Assembly: GCA_937983305.1 (NCBI GenBank)
Contig: CALKAJ010000030.1
Coordinates: forward strand, 1-64,000
From: an uncultured Ignavibacteriota bacterium
GTDB taxonomy: Bacteria; Bacteroidota; Ignavibacteria; Tepidaquicellales; Tepidaquicellaceae
Direction: 5' to 3'
Length of the DNA: 64,000 bases
Position 1 is the stretch's first letter. Each line of letters opens with the position of its first letter. The notes under the pieces were generated by a model, which saw only the letters and a program-made list of their open reading frames with translations, was not told the origin of the DNA and did not search any database. This document shows, piece by piece, positions 8,028-15,046 of this stretch. Position numbers and translations under genes: made by a program.

Positions 8028-9882
8028 TAAACTAATTGCAATATTATATTCATTTGTCGTATTAATTATTTTTGTTTCCGTTGTTACGTCTTCTGTTCCG
8101 GTTAAGGCAAAATATTCAGATGACTGCCTTGTTTGTCACGAAGATAAGGACTTAACAATGGAAAAGAACGGGAAAAAGATATCGTTATATGTAAATCCAT
8201 CAGTTTATAAAGCATCCGTCCACGGCGGCGCTGATTGCAAAGATTGTCACGTTGGTTATAATCCTGAAGAATTGCCGCATAATCCGAAAAGCTCAGGTGT
8301 GAATTGTAACGAATGTCACGATATAAAAAAGAATCCTTCTTCGGCTCATAACAACGTAAAATGTTATACTTGTCACGGCGACCATAACGTTATTCCTGCA
8401 AAAGAATTTGCTAAATCAGATAACTGTTTCACCTGTCATAATACAAAGAGCGTAAGTTCTTTTAAACAATCTGTTCATTTTAGAAAAAATATTTCCTGCG
8501 ATAAATGTCATAAAAGCGGTCACGATGTTATAAAAATTTCAAAAAAAGAGTCAACAAGGCTTTGTGCTCAATGTCACAATAAAGCTTTTACTGAAGTTAA
8601 TAACGGCGTACACAAGCAGTCATCGGGAAAAGGTAAGACACCAATTTGCGTTGATTGCCACGGTTATCACAGTATAAACACCAACAAACTTACCATAGAA
8701 ACACAATCGTGTTATAAATGCCATCTTAATGAGAAGTTGTTTCCCGGAAAAGAAAAGGGCTCAGCAGATTTTGTTGCGGAATATGAGAAAAGTGTACATA
8801 ATTCTGTAAGAAAAAACGGAATACCTGCCGCTTCCTGTACGGATTGCCACGGAGACCATTTGATTAAGGGCTCAAAAGATCTTCAAACAAAAGACGGAAT
8901 TCTTGAATCGTGTATAAGATGCCACGAAAAAGCAGTAAAAGAGTTTAAGATGTCTAAACACGGAAACAATATTGAGAAGAGTCCGGGAAATCCGTTTGAA
9001 TGTACAGATTGTCATGGAGAACATGGAATATTAGCAGTAAAGCTTGACACCAAACTTTCAAAGTTGATGCAAACTGATATGTGCCTTGAGTGCCATAAGG
9101 ACAGTAAGTTTCAATCTAAATACAAACCCGGAACGGAATTACATATTAATGATTATTTAAACAGCGCCCATTACAAAAAACTGAAAGAGGGCAACCCAAA
9201 TGCCGCATCTTGTACAGATTGTCACGGCTCACACTCAATGCTCAATGCACTTGACCCTAATTCTCCCGTAAGTCCAAAAAACATTTCTGCAACCTGCGGG
9301 CAGAATAATTGTCATATAAAAATCTATAACGAATATAAAGGTTCCATACACGATGTCTCAATTCAGACAAAAGAAAAATCAGATGCTCCAAGCTGCGTAA
9401 ATTGTCACGGAAGTCACGGATTGTTAAAAAAAGATGACCAAATGAATCCTTTGGCAAAACCAAACGGAGTTGTTCAGTTATGTGCTGATTGCCATTCTTC
9501 TGTCAGAATTATTGAAAACAATAACCTGCCCAAAGGCATAGTATCCGATTTTAATAATAGTTTCCACGGACTCGCATTGCGTGGGGGCTCACAGGATGCA
9601 GCAGACTGTGGAAGCTGTCACGGTGTTCATAATATACGTCCTTCTTCCGACCCATTATCAACCATACACGACGACAATCTGCCTCAAACCTGCGGCAGCT
9701 GCCATCCCGGTGCGACTCTTGCAACTTTCAAAACTCCGATTCATCTTGTGGAAACTGCAAAGGAAAATCCTTTACTTAAATGGATTGAGATTTTTTACAT
9801 ATTTTTAATAATAGCAACAATTGGATTTATGGTGTTACATAATATTTTAGATTTAATAAAGAAATTAAGAACCAAACATTAA
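8017..9882 (+). CDS. Membrane-anchored 19-heme cytochrome c
   Basis: Large multihaem protein (621 residues from ATG 8017). A longer in-frame start at 7987 exists, but MQINKLIAILYSFVV at 8017 gives a clean signal peptide. I count 18 CxxCH motifs plus one CGQNNCH (a CX4CH site), so 19 covalent haems. Many are in repeats of the form CTDCHGxH. A C-terminal transmembrane helix (about residues 585-610, WIEIFYIFLIIATIGFMVL) followed by a basic tail anchors it to the inner membrane with the haems in the periplasm. The stop overlaps the start of the b-type cytochrome gene (TAATG). The pair looks like a quinol-oxidising bc-type module, similar in concept to Geobacter Cbc complexes. Exact partner and direction of electron flow are inferred. 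Confidence 0.93.
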   Translation: MQINKLIAILYSFVVLIIFVSVVTSSVPVKAKYSDDCLVCHEDKDLTMEKNGKKISLYVNPSVYKASVHGGADCKDCHVGYNPEELPHNPKSSGVNCNECHDIKKNPSSAHNNVKCYTCHGDHNVIPAKEFAKSDNCFTCHNTKSVSSFKQSVHFRKNISCDKCHKSGHDVIKISKKESTRLCAQCHNKAFTEVNNGVHKQSSGKGKTPICVDCHGYHSINTNKLTIETQSCYKCHLNEKLFPGKEKGSADFVAEYEKSVHNSVRKNGIPAASCTDCHGDHLIKGSKDLQTKDGILESCIRCHEKAVKEFKMSKHGNNIEKSPGNPFECTDCHGEHGILAVKLDTKLSKLMQTDMCLECHKDSKFQSKYKPGTELHINDYLNSAHYKKLKEGNPNAASCTDCHGSHSMLNALDPNSPVSPKNISATCGQNNCHIKIYNEYKGSIHDVSIQTKEKSDAPSCVNCHGSHGLLKKDDQMNPLAKPNGVVQLCADCHSSVRIIENNNLPKGIVSDFNNSFHGLALRGGSQDAADCGSCHGVHNIRPSSDPLSTIHDDNLPQTCGSCHPGATLATFKTPIHLVETAKENPLLKWIEIFYIFLIIATIGFMVLHNILDLIKKLRTKH

Positions 9883-10580
9883 TGAAACCTTCTTCCGGCA
9901 AAAAATATTTAAGAATGTCTTTAAACGAAAGAATACAACATATACTTTTGTTAACTACATTCATTACATTGGTGATAACCGGTTTTGGACTGCTATATCC
10001 CGAAGCATTTTGGGTGAAATGGATAGTTGCAATTGTCGGAAAAAACGCATTCGAAGCGAGAGGAGTTGTTCACAGAATAGCAGCAGTAATTATGGTGTTT
10101 GCTTCTGTTTATCATATTTTCTATATCATTTTTACGAAGAGAGGAAGAAGATTCGTATTTGATATGTGGTTCAATCTACAGGATATTAAGGATATGTTTC
10201 TGTATTTAAAATATCTTATAGGTCTGTCAAAAGATAAACCAAAATTCGGCAGATTTAGCTACATAGAGAAAATGGAATATTGGGCAGTTATATGGGGCAC
10301 TGTTGTTATGGGTGCCACAGGTGCAGTGCTTTGGTTTGAAAACGAATTTCTACCGATAATCGGTATGGAAGGAATGTATATCGCAACGGCAATACATTTG
10401 TACGAAGCCGTACTCGCTTCATTATCTATTCTTGTATGGCATTTTTATTTCATATTTATAAATCCCGATGTTTTTCCGATGAATAAGGCATGGATGACCG
10501 GTTTTCTGACACGCGAACAAATGGAACACGAACATCCGCTGGAACTCGAGCAGATTGAATCAAGTAATACTAATGAATAA
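9882..10580 (+). CDS. Di-haem b-type membrane cytochrome (FdnI/HydC-like)
   Basis: 232-residue inner-membrane protein of the cytochrome b561 / formate dehydrogenase gamma type, expected to take electrons from, or give them to, the quinone pool. Four or so membrane spans are visible. Candidate haem ligands are His20 in the first span, His64 and His78 in the second, and His172 and His187 in the last; the paired spacings suit two b haems. The start codon shares a base with the stop of the 19-haem gene, indicating translational coupling and a 1:1 complex. The soluble C-terminal tail is acidic and has no haem motif. The family assignment is firm; the physiological partner is inferred from coupling. 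Confidence 0.88.
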   Translation: MKPSSGKKYLRMSLNERIQHILLLTTFITLVITGFGLLYPEAFWVKWIVAIVGKNAFEARGVVHRIAAVIMVFASVYHIFYIIFTKRGRRFVFDMWFNLQDIKDMFLYLKYLIGLSKDKPKFGRFSYIEKMEYWAVIWGTVVMGATGAVLWFENEFLPIIGMEGMYIATAIHLYEAVLASLSILVWHFYFIFINPDVFPMNKAWMTGFLTREQMEHEHPLELEQIESSNTNE

Positions 10581-10652
10581 TTGAATAATACACGTGAATA
10601 TAAAAATAAATATATCTTATTTTCCATTAACTAACTTAATTAATTAACTCCT

Positions 10653-11210
10653 ATGAAGGGCAAAAAAACTTTTCTAACGCTCACTGTTGTTGCGGCAATT
10701 GTTCTTTCTTTTTCTGCATTTAATTTCCATCAAGGTGTGGGACAATTTAAGTACATTGGCGTAACAAAATGTGTAAGCGCCTGTCACAAATCAGACGCAC
10801 AAGGCAAGCAGCTTGATATTTGGAAAAATTCCAAACATTCAATGGCATATAAAACGCTTGAAACTCCCGAAGCAGATAAAATTGCTCAGGAAAAAGGCTT
10901 TCAAACGAAAGCCGCCGAAACACCGAACTGTTTAAAGTGTCACGTTCTTGGTAAAGATATGGACCCGTCAGAATTTACTGAAAACTTTGATATGAAAGAC
11001 GGTGTTCAGTGTGAAAGTTGTCACGGACCCGGTTCTGAATATAAGTCAATGTCAATTATGAAAGACAAACAAAAATCAATTGAAAACGGACTTATTGTGC
11101 ATTCAGAAAAGGAAGCTTTTTGTACTAACTGTCATAATTCTGAAAGCCCAACTTTCAAAGGTTTTGAATATGACAAGATGTGGGATGCGATTAAACATCC
11201 TAAACCGTAA
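10653..11210 (+). CDS. Periplasmic tetraheme cytochrome c554-like protein
   Basis: 185 residues with an N-terminal signal segment (about 1-27). Haem sites are CVSACH (a CX3CH variant), CLKCH, CESCH followed by GPGSEY, and CTNCH, so four haems if the CX3CH site is used. The layout, with a first site followed by WKNSKHSMAY and the later ESCHGPG, resembles the cytochrome c554 / multihaem c-type electron-shuttle family. Likely a soluble periplasmic carrier between the inner-membrane bc module and the outer-membrane components encoded downstream. The gene lies 72 bp after the b-type gene and is followed by a strong hairpin at 11239-11263, which may attenuate transcription into the barrel gene. Confidence 0.85.
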   Translation: MKGKKTFLTLTVVAAIVLSFSAFNFHQGVGQFKYIGVTKCVSACHKSDAQGKQLDIWKNSKHSMAYKTLETPEADKIAQEKGFQTKAAETPNCLKCHVLGKDMDPSEFTENFDMKDGVQCESCHGPGSEYKSMSIMKDKQKSIENGLIVHSEKEAFCTNCHNSESPTFKGFEYDKMWDAIKHPKP

Positions 11211-11238
11211 TTTTTTTTGATGTAATTTATAAGTTACC

Positions 11239-11263
11239 CCCGTCCCTGTTAAACAGGGACGGG
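11239..11263 (+). terminator. Hairpin, possible intrinsic terminator or attenuator
   Basis: Perfect 12-bp arms CCCGTCCCTGTT and AACAGGGACGGG separated by one base, GC-rich against the AT-rich background, followed within 10 bases by a T-rich run ending in TTTTTTT. It lies inside the cytochrome cluster, so it may lower rather than stop expression of the barrel and the distal cytochromes. Confidence 0.7.
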
Positions 11264-11299
11264 TTAGAATTTAATTTTTTTAAAAAAACCGAATTAAAT

Positions 11300-12604
11300 G
11301 TGATGAGAAAAATTATCTACTTTTTTATTCCTCTTTTTGCGATTCTCTTCATTACTACCGGTTTATATTCTCAAACTGTTAATGCAAGATTCAGTACTTC
11401 GTTTTATACCTGGGAAAGGTATGATTCAATTGGCTCTGAATCTTCCACTAAACATTTAAGAGCATATCAGAATATTCTGCTTGATGTATCGCAGAAAAAA
11501 TGGTCTTTTAACACAAATGCTCAGCTGGAAGGGGATATAATGGAAAAATCCGGAAGAGGATTTGCCTACAGATTTTACAGTCTGTATATCAAAGGTTCAA
11601 ATCTGTTTGATGTAATGGATGTTAAACTCGGAAGGCAATATGTTTCTGCAGGTGTTGGCAGGGGATATATTGACGGTGCACATCTGAAATTAAAACTCGG
11701 AAAAAGCAAAGAATATCAGTTAACTGCTTATGGAGGCGGACTTTCTCCGCTCTCGTATGATTTTGATTATGGAGAAAAATATCAGTTAAAAGATAACATC
11801 TCTTATGGAGCAATGTTCCAGTATTATGGCGTTAAAGATTTAATGCTTGGCGTCAGCTACTATAACAAACACAGAGCTGTTCCGAATTACTATGCTCCAA
11901 GACTTGACAGCGCCCTGTTTACAAAAATTGTTGAAATACAAACAGAACCCTTTGCCGACCAGCTCGCAGGTTTTGATTTTTCATTTTTCAAACCTTCTTA
12001 TCAGGCAATGGGAAAGGTCTATTATGACGTTAACCTGAAAAAACTATTCAGAGCGGATGTCAATGCAGGTTTTAATGTTGCCCAAAATCTTCGTTTAAAT
12101 GTAGGATTTTTGTATCGCGAACCTCAAATAAGTTACAATACGATTTTCTGGGTTTTTCAGCATAAGCCTCTTTCCGAATTTGAAGCAGGCTTAGATTACA
12201 CTCTTCTGAAACAATACAATATATATTTTAAGGTTTCAGATGTAATGTATGATAACGATAATTCAGCAAAATTCTCATTTGGATTTTCACATGCGAATTA
12301 CGGATTATCTTTCGTTAAATATACGGGATATGCAGGTGAATCCGACGGTGCATTTGGTTATTTTAATTATGAACTTCTCAGGTCGAAACTCGCTGTTACA
12401 ACCGGTCTTAATTATTCCAATTACAGTATTAAAAATTATTCCGAAGATAAAGTAAGTGCGTTTTCAGGAATGCTCGGATTGGTTTACAGACCTGTTAATC
12501 ATTTCACCGTTGATTTACAGGGACAGATTATTACTAACAAAATTTATAAGACCGATACAAGAATATTACTTGGTTTTAACTATTGGTTATTTAAGAAATT
12601 TTAA
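11300..12604 (+). CDS. Outer-membrane beta-barrel, putative porin of a porin-cytochrome conduit
   Basis: 434 residues, signal peptide to about residue 25 (ending LYSQ), then a long series of amphipathic strands with aromatic ends, such as YRFYSLYIKG, LMLGVSYYNKH, LRLNVGFLYRE and ILLGFNYWLFKKF. The terminal aromatic strand is typical of outer-membrane barrels. No haem motif. It is encoded between a periplasmic tetrahaem protein and two further multihaem cytochromes. This is the place where MtrB, PioB or the Geobacter Pcc porins are found in known trans-outer-membrane conduits. Sequence relation to those families cannot be judged by eye, so the conduit role is inferred from position. Confidence 0.75.
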   Translation: MMRKIIYFFIPLFAILFITTGLYSQTVNARFSTSFYTWERYDSIGSESSTKHLRAYQNILLDVSQKKWSFNTNAQLEGDIMEKSGRGFAYRFYSLYIKGSNLFDVMDVKLGRQYVSAGVGRGYIDGAHLKLKLGKSKEYQLTAYGGGLSPLSYDFDYGEKYQLKDNISYGAMFQYYGVKDLMLGVSYYNKHRAVPNYYAPRLDSALFTKIVEIQTEPFADQLAGFDFSFFKPSYQAMGKVYYDVNLKKLFRADVNAGFNVAQNLRLNVGFLYREPQISYNTIFWVFQHKPLSEFEAGLDYTLLKQYNIYFKVSDVMYDNDNSAKFSFGFSHANYGLSFVKYTGYAGESDGAFGYFNYELLRSKLAVTTGLNYSNYSIKNYSEDKVSAFSGMLGLVYRPVNHFTVDLQGQIITNKIYKTDTRILLGFNYWLFKKF

Positions 12605-12615
12605 AATTCAACATT

Positions 12616-13884
12616 ATGAGAATTATGAAATTTTACGCTTTGCTTTTTGTCTGTTTAGCTTTTTTCGTTTCGATAACTGCTTATAATTTTTATTCCGGCG
12701 GTTCCGTTACTTCAAAAGGAATTTTTACAAAACAGGTGAAAGCAAACGATAATCCTGATAACAGGACAATTATCAAATTCAATCACTCAAAACACCTCAA
12801 AGATGCAGGTACTCAATGCACTGATTGTCATAGTAAGGCGCCAAATTCTGTTAATGCACTCGAGAGCCTGATTCCCATAAAGGCTTCCTGTGCGAACTGC
12901 CATGATGTTGAAGATAAGAAAGAATGTGGACTTTGCCATTTTGAGGGAGTTTATAAAAAACTTAATCCGACTGTCAGAGAGTTACATTTTAATCATCAAA
13001 AACATATCAAGGACAGCGGAATGCAATGCCTCGATTGCCACAAAAATATGCCGGATTATAAATATTCGAGTGACAATCCTCAAAAATATCCTGAAATGGA
13101 AGTATGTGCAAAATGTCATAACGATAATGATGCCACGATGAGCTGCGAAAAATGTCATACTAATCTGACTAATCTGAAACCGATGAATCATCTCAGGTCA
13201 AACTTTCTCAATGAGCACAAATGGGTATTTGATGCGGCAGGCGAAAAAAATAATTGTATGATGTGCCACTCAGAAAATTTCTGTCAGGTTTGTCATAGCG
13301 CCGGAAAATTCAAAGGGTCTAACACAAAGAAGGATTTTTATGCTCCGTTCTGGACAAAAAATTCAGGTACAAGAATTGATAGAGCAGAATTGCAGAAACT
13401 TAATACCGTTCACGAATTGAATTATCTATATACACACGGTATGGATGCATTGCATAAATCCTATGAATGTAAAACCTGTCACGACCCGGTCGAGTTCTGT
13501 TCTGCTTGTCATCAAACCGGCGGAAATCTTGTAACAGGCTTTGCACCTAAGAGCCATCTTGCACCTAACTTCAAAACTTTTGGCGTTGGAACAGGCGGCG
13601 GATTACATGCTGAGCTTGCAAGGAAAGATATTGAAGCCTGTCAATCTTGCCACGATGTAAACGGCGGTGACCAGATATGTATTAAATGCCATTTTGATAA
13701 CGATGGTGTAAAAGGCACAAATCCCCGAACTCACGAATGGGGCTTTATGAAAGATGAAAAAGGAATCTGGCACGATACACAAGGAGCAATTTGCTTTAGA
13801 TGTCATACCGATGCAAACGCAAGACCAAACGGAATTGCCGGAATAGGTTTCTGTGGTTATTGCCATAGTAAAGCAGTTAAATAA
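12616..13884 (+). CDS. 14-heme periplasmic or conduit cytochrome c
   Basis: 422 residues with an N-terminal hydrophobic signal (about 1-25). I count 14 CxxCH motifs, the first at TQCTDCH and the last at GFCGYCH near the C-terminus. Repeats of the form FNHxxHLKDAG...CTDCH and FNHQKHIKDSG...CLDCH are typical of the cytochrome c7/c3-like fold, where the upstream histidines supply distal ligands. There is no lipobox and no C-terminal anchor, so it is probably periplasmic or seated in the barrel encoded 12 bp upstream. It would be the haem wire of the outer-membrane conduit, by analogy with MtrA or OmaB; that analogy is inference. Confidence 0.9.
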   Translation: MRIMKFYALLFVCLAFFVSITAYNFYSGGSVTSKGIFTKQVKANDNPDNRTIIKFNHSKHLKDAGTQCTDCHSKAPNSVNALESLIPIKASCANCHDVEDKKECGLCHFEGVYKKLNPTVRELHFNHQKHIKDSGMQCLDCHKNMPDYKYSSDNPQKYPEMEVCAKCHNDNDATMSCEKCHTNLTNLKPMNHLRSNFLNEHKWVFDAAGEKNNCMMCHSENFCQVCHSAGKFKGSNTKKDFYAPFWTKNSGTRIDRAELQKLNTVHELNYLYTHGMDALHKSYECKTCHDPVEFCSACHQTGGNLVTGFAPKSHLAPNFKTFGVGTGGGLHAELARKDIEACQSCHDVNGGDQICIKCHFDNDGVKGTNPRTHEWGFMKDEKGIWHDTQGAICFRCHTDANARPNGIAGIGFCGYCHSKAVK

Positions 13885-13916
13885 AAAATAACAGTAAATT
13901 GAATATTAAGTTTAAT

Positions 13917-14789
13917 ATGAAAAAACATAATCTTTTATATCTTCTTCTGATACCTGCATTTATAATGATAATAACATTATATAGCTGCAGTAAACTTGAA
14001 GATAATCTGGTTAATGCTCCCAAAGCAGGTATTCACCCTGACGGCTGGACTAATCCCATTAATGCAAATTTTCACGGGAAATATTTTTTCTCCAACAAAT
14101 GGGATTTTAAAATGTGTACACAGTGTCACGGTGCTGATTACAACGGAGGCAACACAGGTAAGAGTTGTAATGACCCCTCCTGTCACGGCAGTTCAACCCC
14201 CGAAGATTGCAAACTTTGTCATGGTAACAGAAGCAATACAATTTTCCCGCCGTTAGCATTAAATGGTTCGTCTTCCGTAACGTATATTGGGGTTGGTACC
14301 CATAACACTCATTTGAATAGAGATAGTTCAATCAGATTCTCGGCAAGACTGAGGTGTGTTTCCTGTCATAAGTCAATTTCAGGCTTTTTTGATCCGAACC
14401 ACATCGGCTCAAATCCTGATAACATTGCTGAGGTAGTATTTGATTCTCTTGCCATTACAACTACAAATGGAATTACTCCAAATCCGGTTTGGAACAGGAA
14501 TAACCCGCAATCCTGCGCAGTTACTTATTGTCACGGTAATTTCAAAAACGGAAATTACAGGCTGAATCCGACCACAATGACAAATCCCGTTTGGACAGAT
14601 CCTAATTCGGTATATTGCGGCACCTGCCACGGTAATCCGAGTACAGGAAATCCGCTACCGGGCGGAACCCATATTCAGGGCTTTACAATTTATAATTGCT
14701 ATTTTTGTCACGGCTCGGTTATTAATAATGCCGGAAATATTATTAATAAATCCAAACATATTAACGGCGTAGTTAATATGAACCAATAA
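13917..14789 (+). CDS. Seven-heme lipoprotein cytochrome (CxxCH/CxxxxCH type)
   Basis: 290 residues from ATG 13917; this start is preferred to 13899 because MKKHNLLYLLLIP gives a standard lipoprotein signal with lipobox LYSC. Haem sites are CTQCH, CNDPSCH, CKLCH, CVSCH, CAVTYCH, CGTCH and CYFCH: five CX2CH and two CX4CH. Mixed CX2CH/CX4CH lipoproteins are known from Geobacter-type outer-surface cytochromes. The product is likely anchored in the outer membrane, possibly on the outside. It is the last gene of the operon that begins at the sigma-54 promoter and is followed by an intrinsic terminator at 14821-14850. There is no T9SS sorting domain on this one. Confidence 0.88.
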   Translation: MKKHNLLYLLLIPAFIMIITLYSCSKLEDNLVNAPKAGIHPDGWTNPINANFHGKYFFSNKWDFKMCTQCHGADYNGGNTGKSCNDPSCHGSSTPEDCKLCHGNRSNTIFPPLALNGSSSVTYIGVGTHNTHLNRDSSIRFSARLRCVSCHKSISGFFDPNHIGSNPDNIAEVVFDSLAITTTNGITPNPVWNRNNPQSCAVTYCHGNFKNGNYRLNPTTMTNPVWTDPNSVYCGTCHGNPSTGNPLPGGTHIQGFTIYNCYFCHGSVINNAGNIINKSKHINGVVNMNQ

Positions 14790-14820
14790 GTTATATCGTT
14801 TAAAATCAGTTTCAAAGTTA

Positions 14821-14850
14821 AAAAGACCGTCAATTCACCGGCGGTCTTTT
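14821..14850 (+). terminator. Intrinsic terminator after the cytochrome operon
   Basis: Stem AAAAGACCG / CGGTCTTTT with a 12-base loop, followed by a T-rich tail. Ends the operon that closes with the seven-haem lipoprotein. Confidence 0.75.
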
Positions 14851-14887
14851 TATTTTTATAAATTGTGTGAAAAAGCAAAAAATCAAA

Positions 14888-14904
14888 TGTGGGATTTCTC
14901 CACA
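14888..14904. promoter_or_regulatory. Putative enhancer site D
   Basis: TGTGGGATTTCTCCACA, same 17-bp TGTGG-N7-CCnCA pattern as sites A-C. Its centre is about 114 bp upstream of the start predicted for the second sigma-54 promoter, nearly the same distance as site B from the first promoter. A weak second copy, TGTCC-N7-CCCAT, may lie at 14920-14936. Confidence 0.55.
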
Positions 14905-14937
14905 CTGTATAATGAAAAATGTCCAATTATACCCATA

Positions 14938-14980
14938 AATAGCAGTTTAAATAAAGTATTATTAATAGATTACTGCTATT
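14938..14980. repeat. Inverted repeat between enhancer and sigma-54 promoter
   Basis: Perfect 9-bp arms AATAGCAGT (14938-14946) and ACTGCTATT (14972-14980) with a 25-base AT-rich centre. It ends four bases before the second sigma-54 promoter. It may be a site for another regulator or a bending region; nothing in the sequence decides this. Confidence 0.6.
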
Positions 14981-14983
14981 ATT

Positions 14984-14999
14984 TGGCACAGAATTTGAT
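14984..14999 (+). promoter_or_regulatory. Probable sigma-54 promoter of the T9SS cytochrome gene
   Basis: TGGCACAGAATTTGAT matches the sigma-54 consensus in spacing and in all fixed positions except that the -12 element is GA instead of GC. Predicted start is near 15010, 37 bases before the ATG at 15047, which has a good Shine-Dalgarno (TGGAGG at 15035-15040). The identical TGGCAC block and similar enhancer spacing tie it to the promoter at 7630. Confidence 0.7.
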
Positions 15000-15046
15000 G
15001 TATAATTTGTAAAATTATCTTTTTAAAATTTAAATGGAGGATACTC

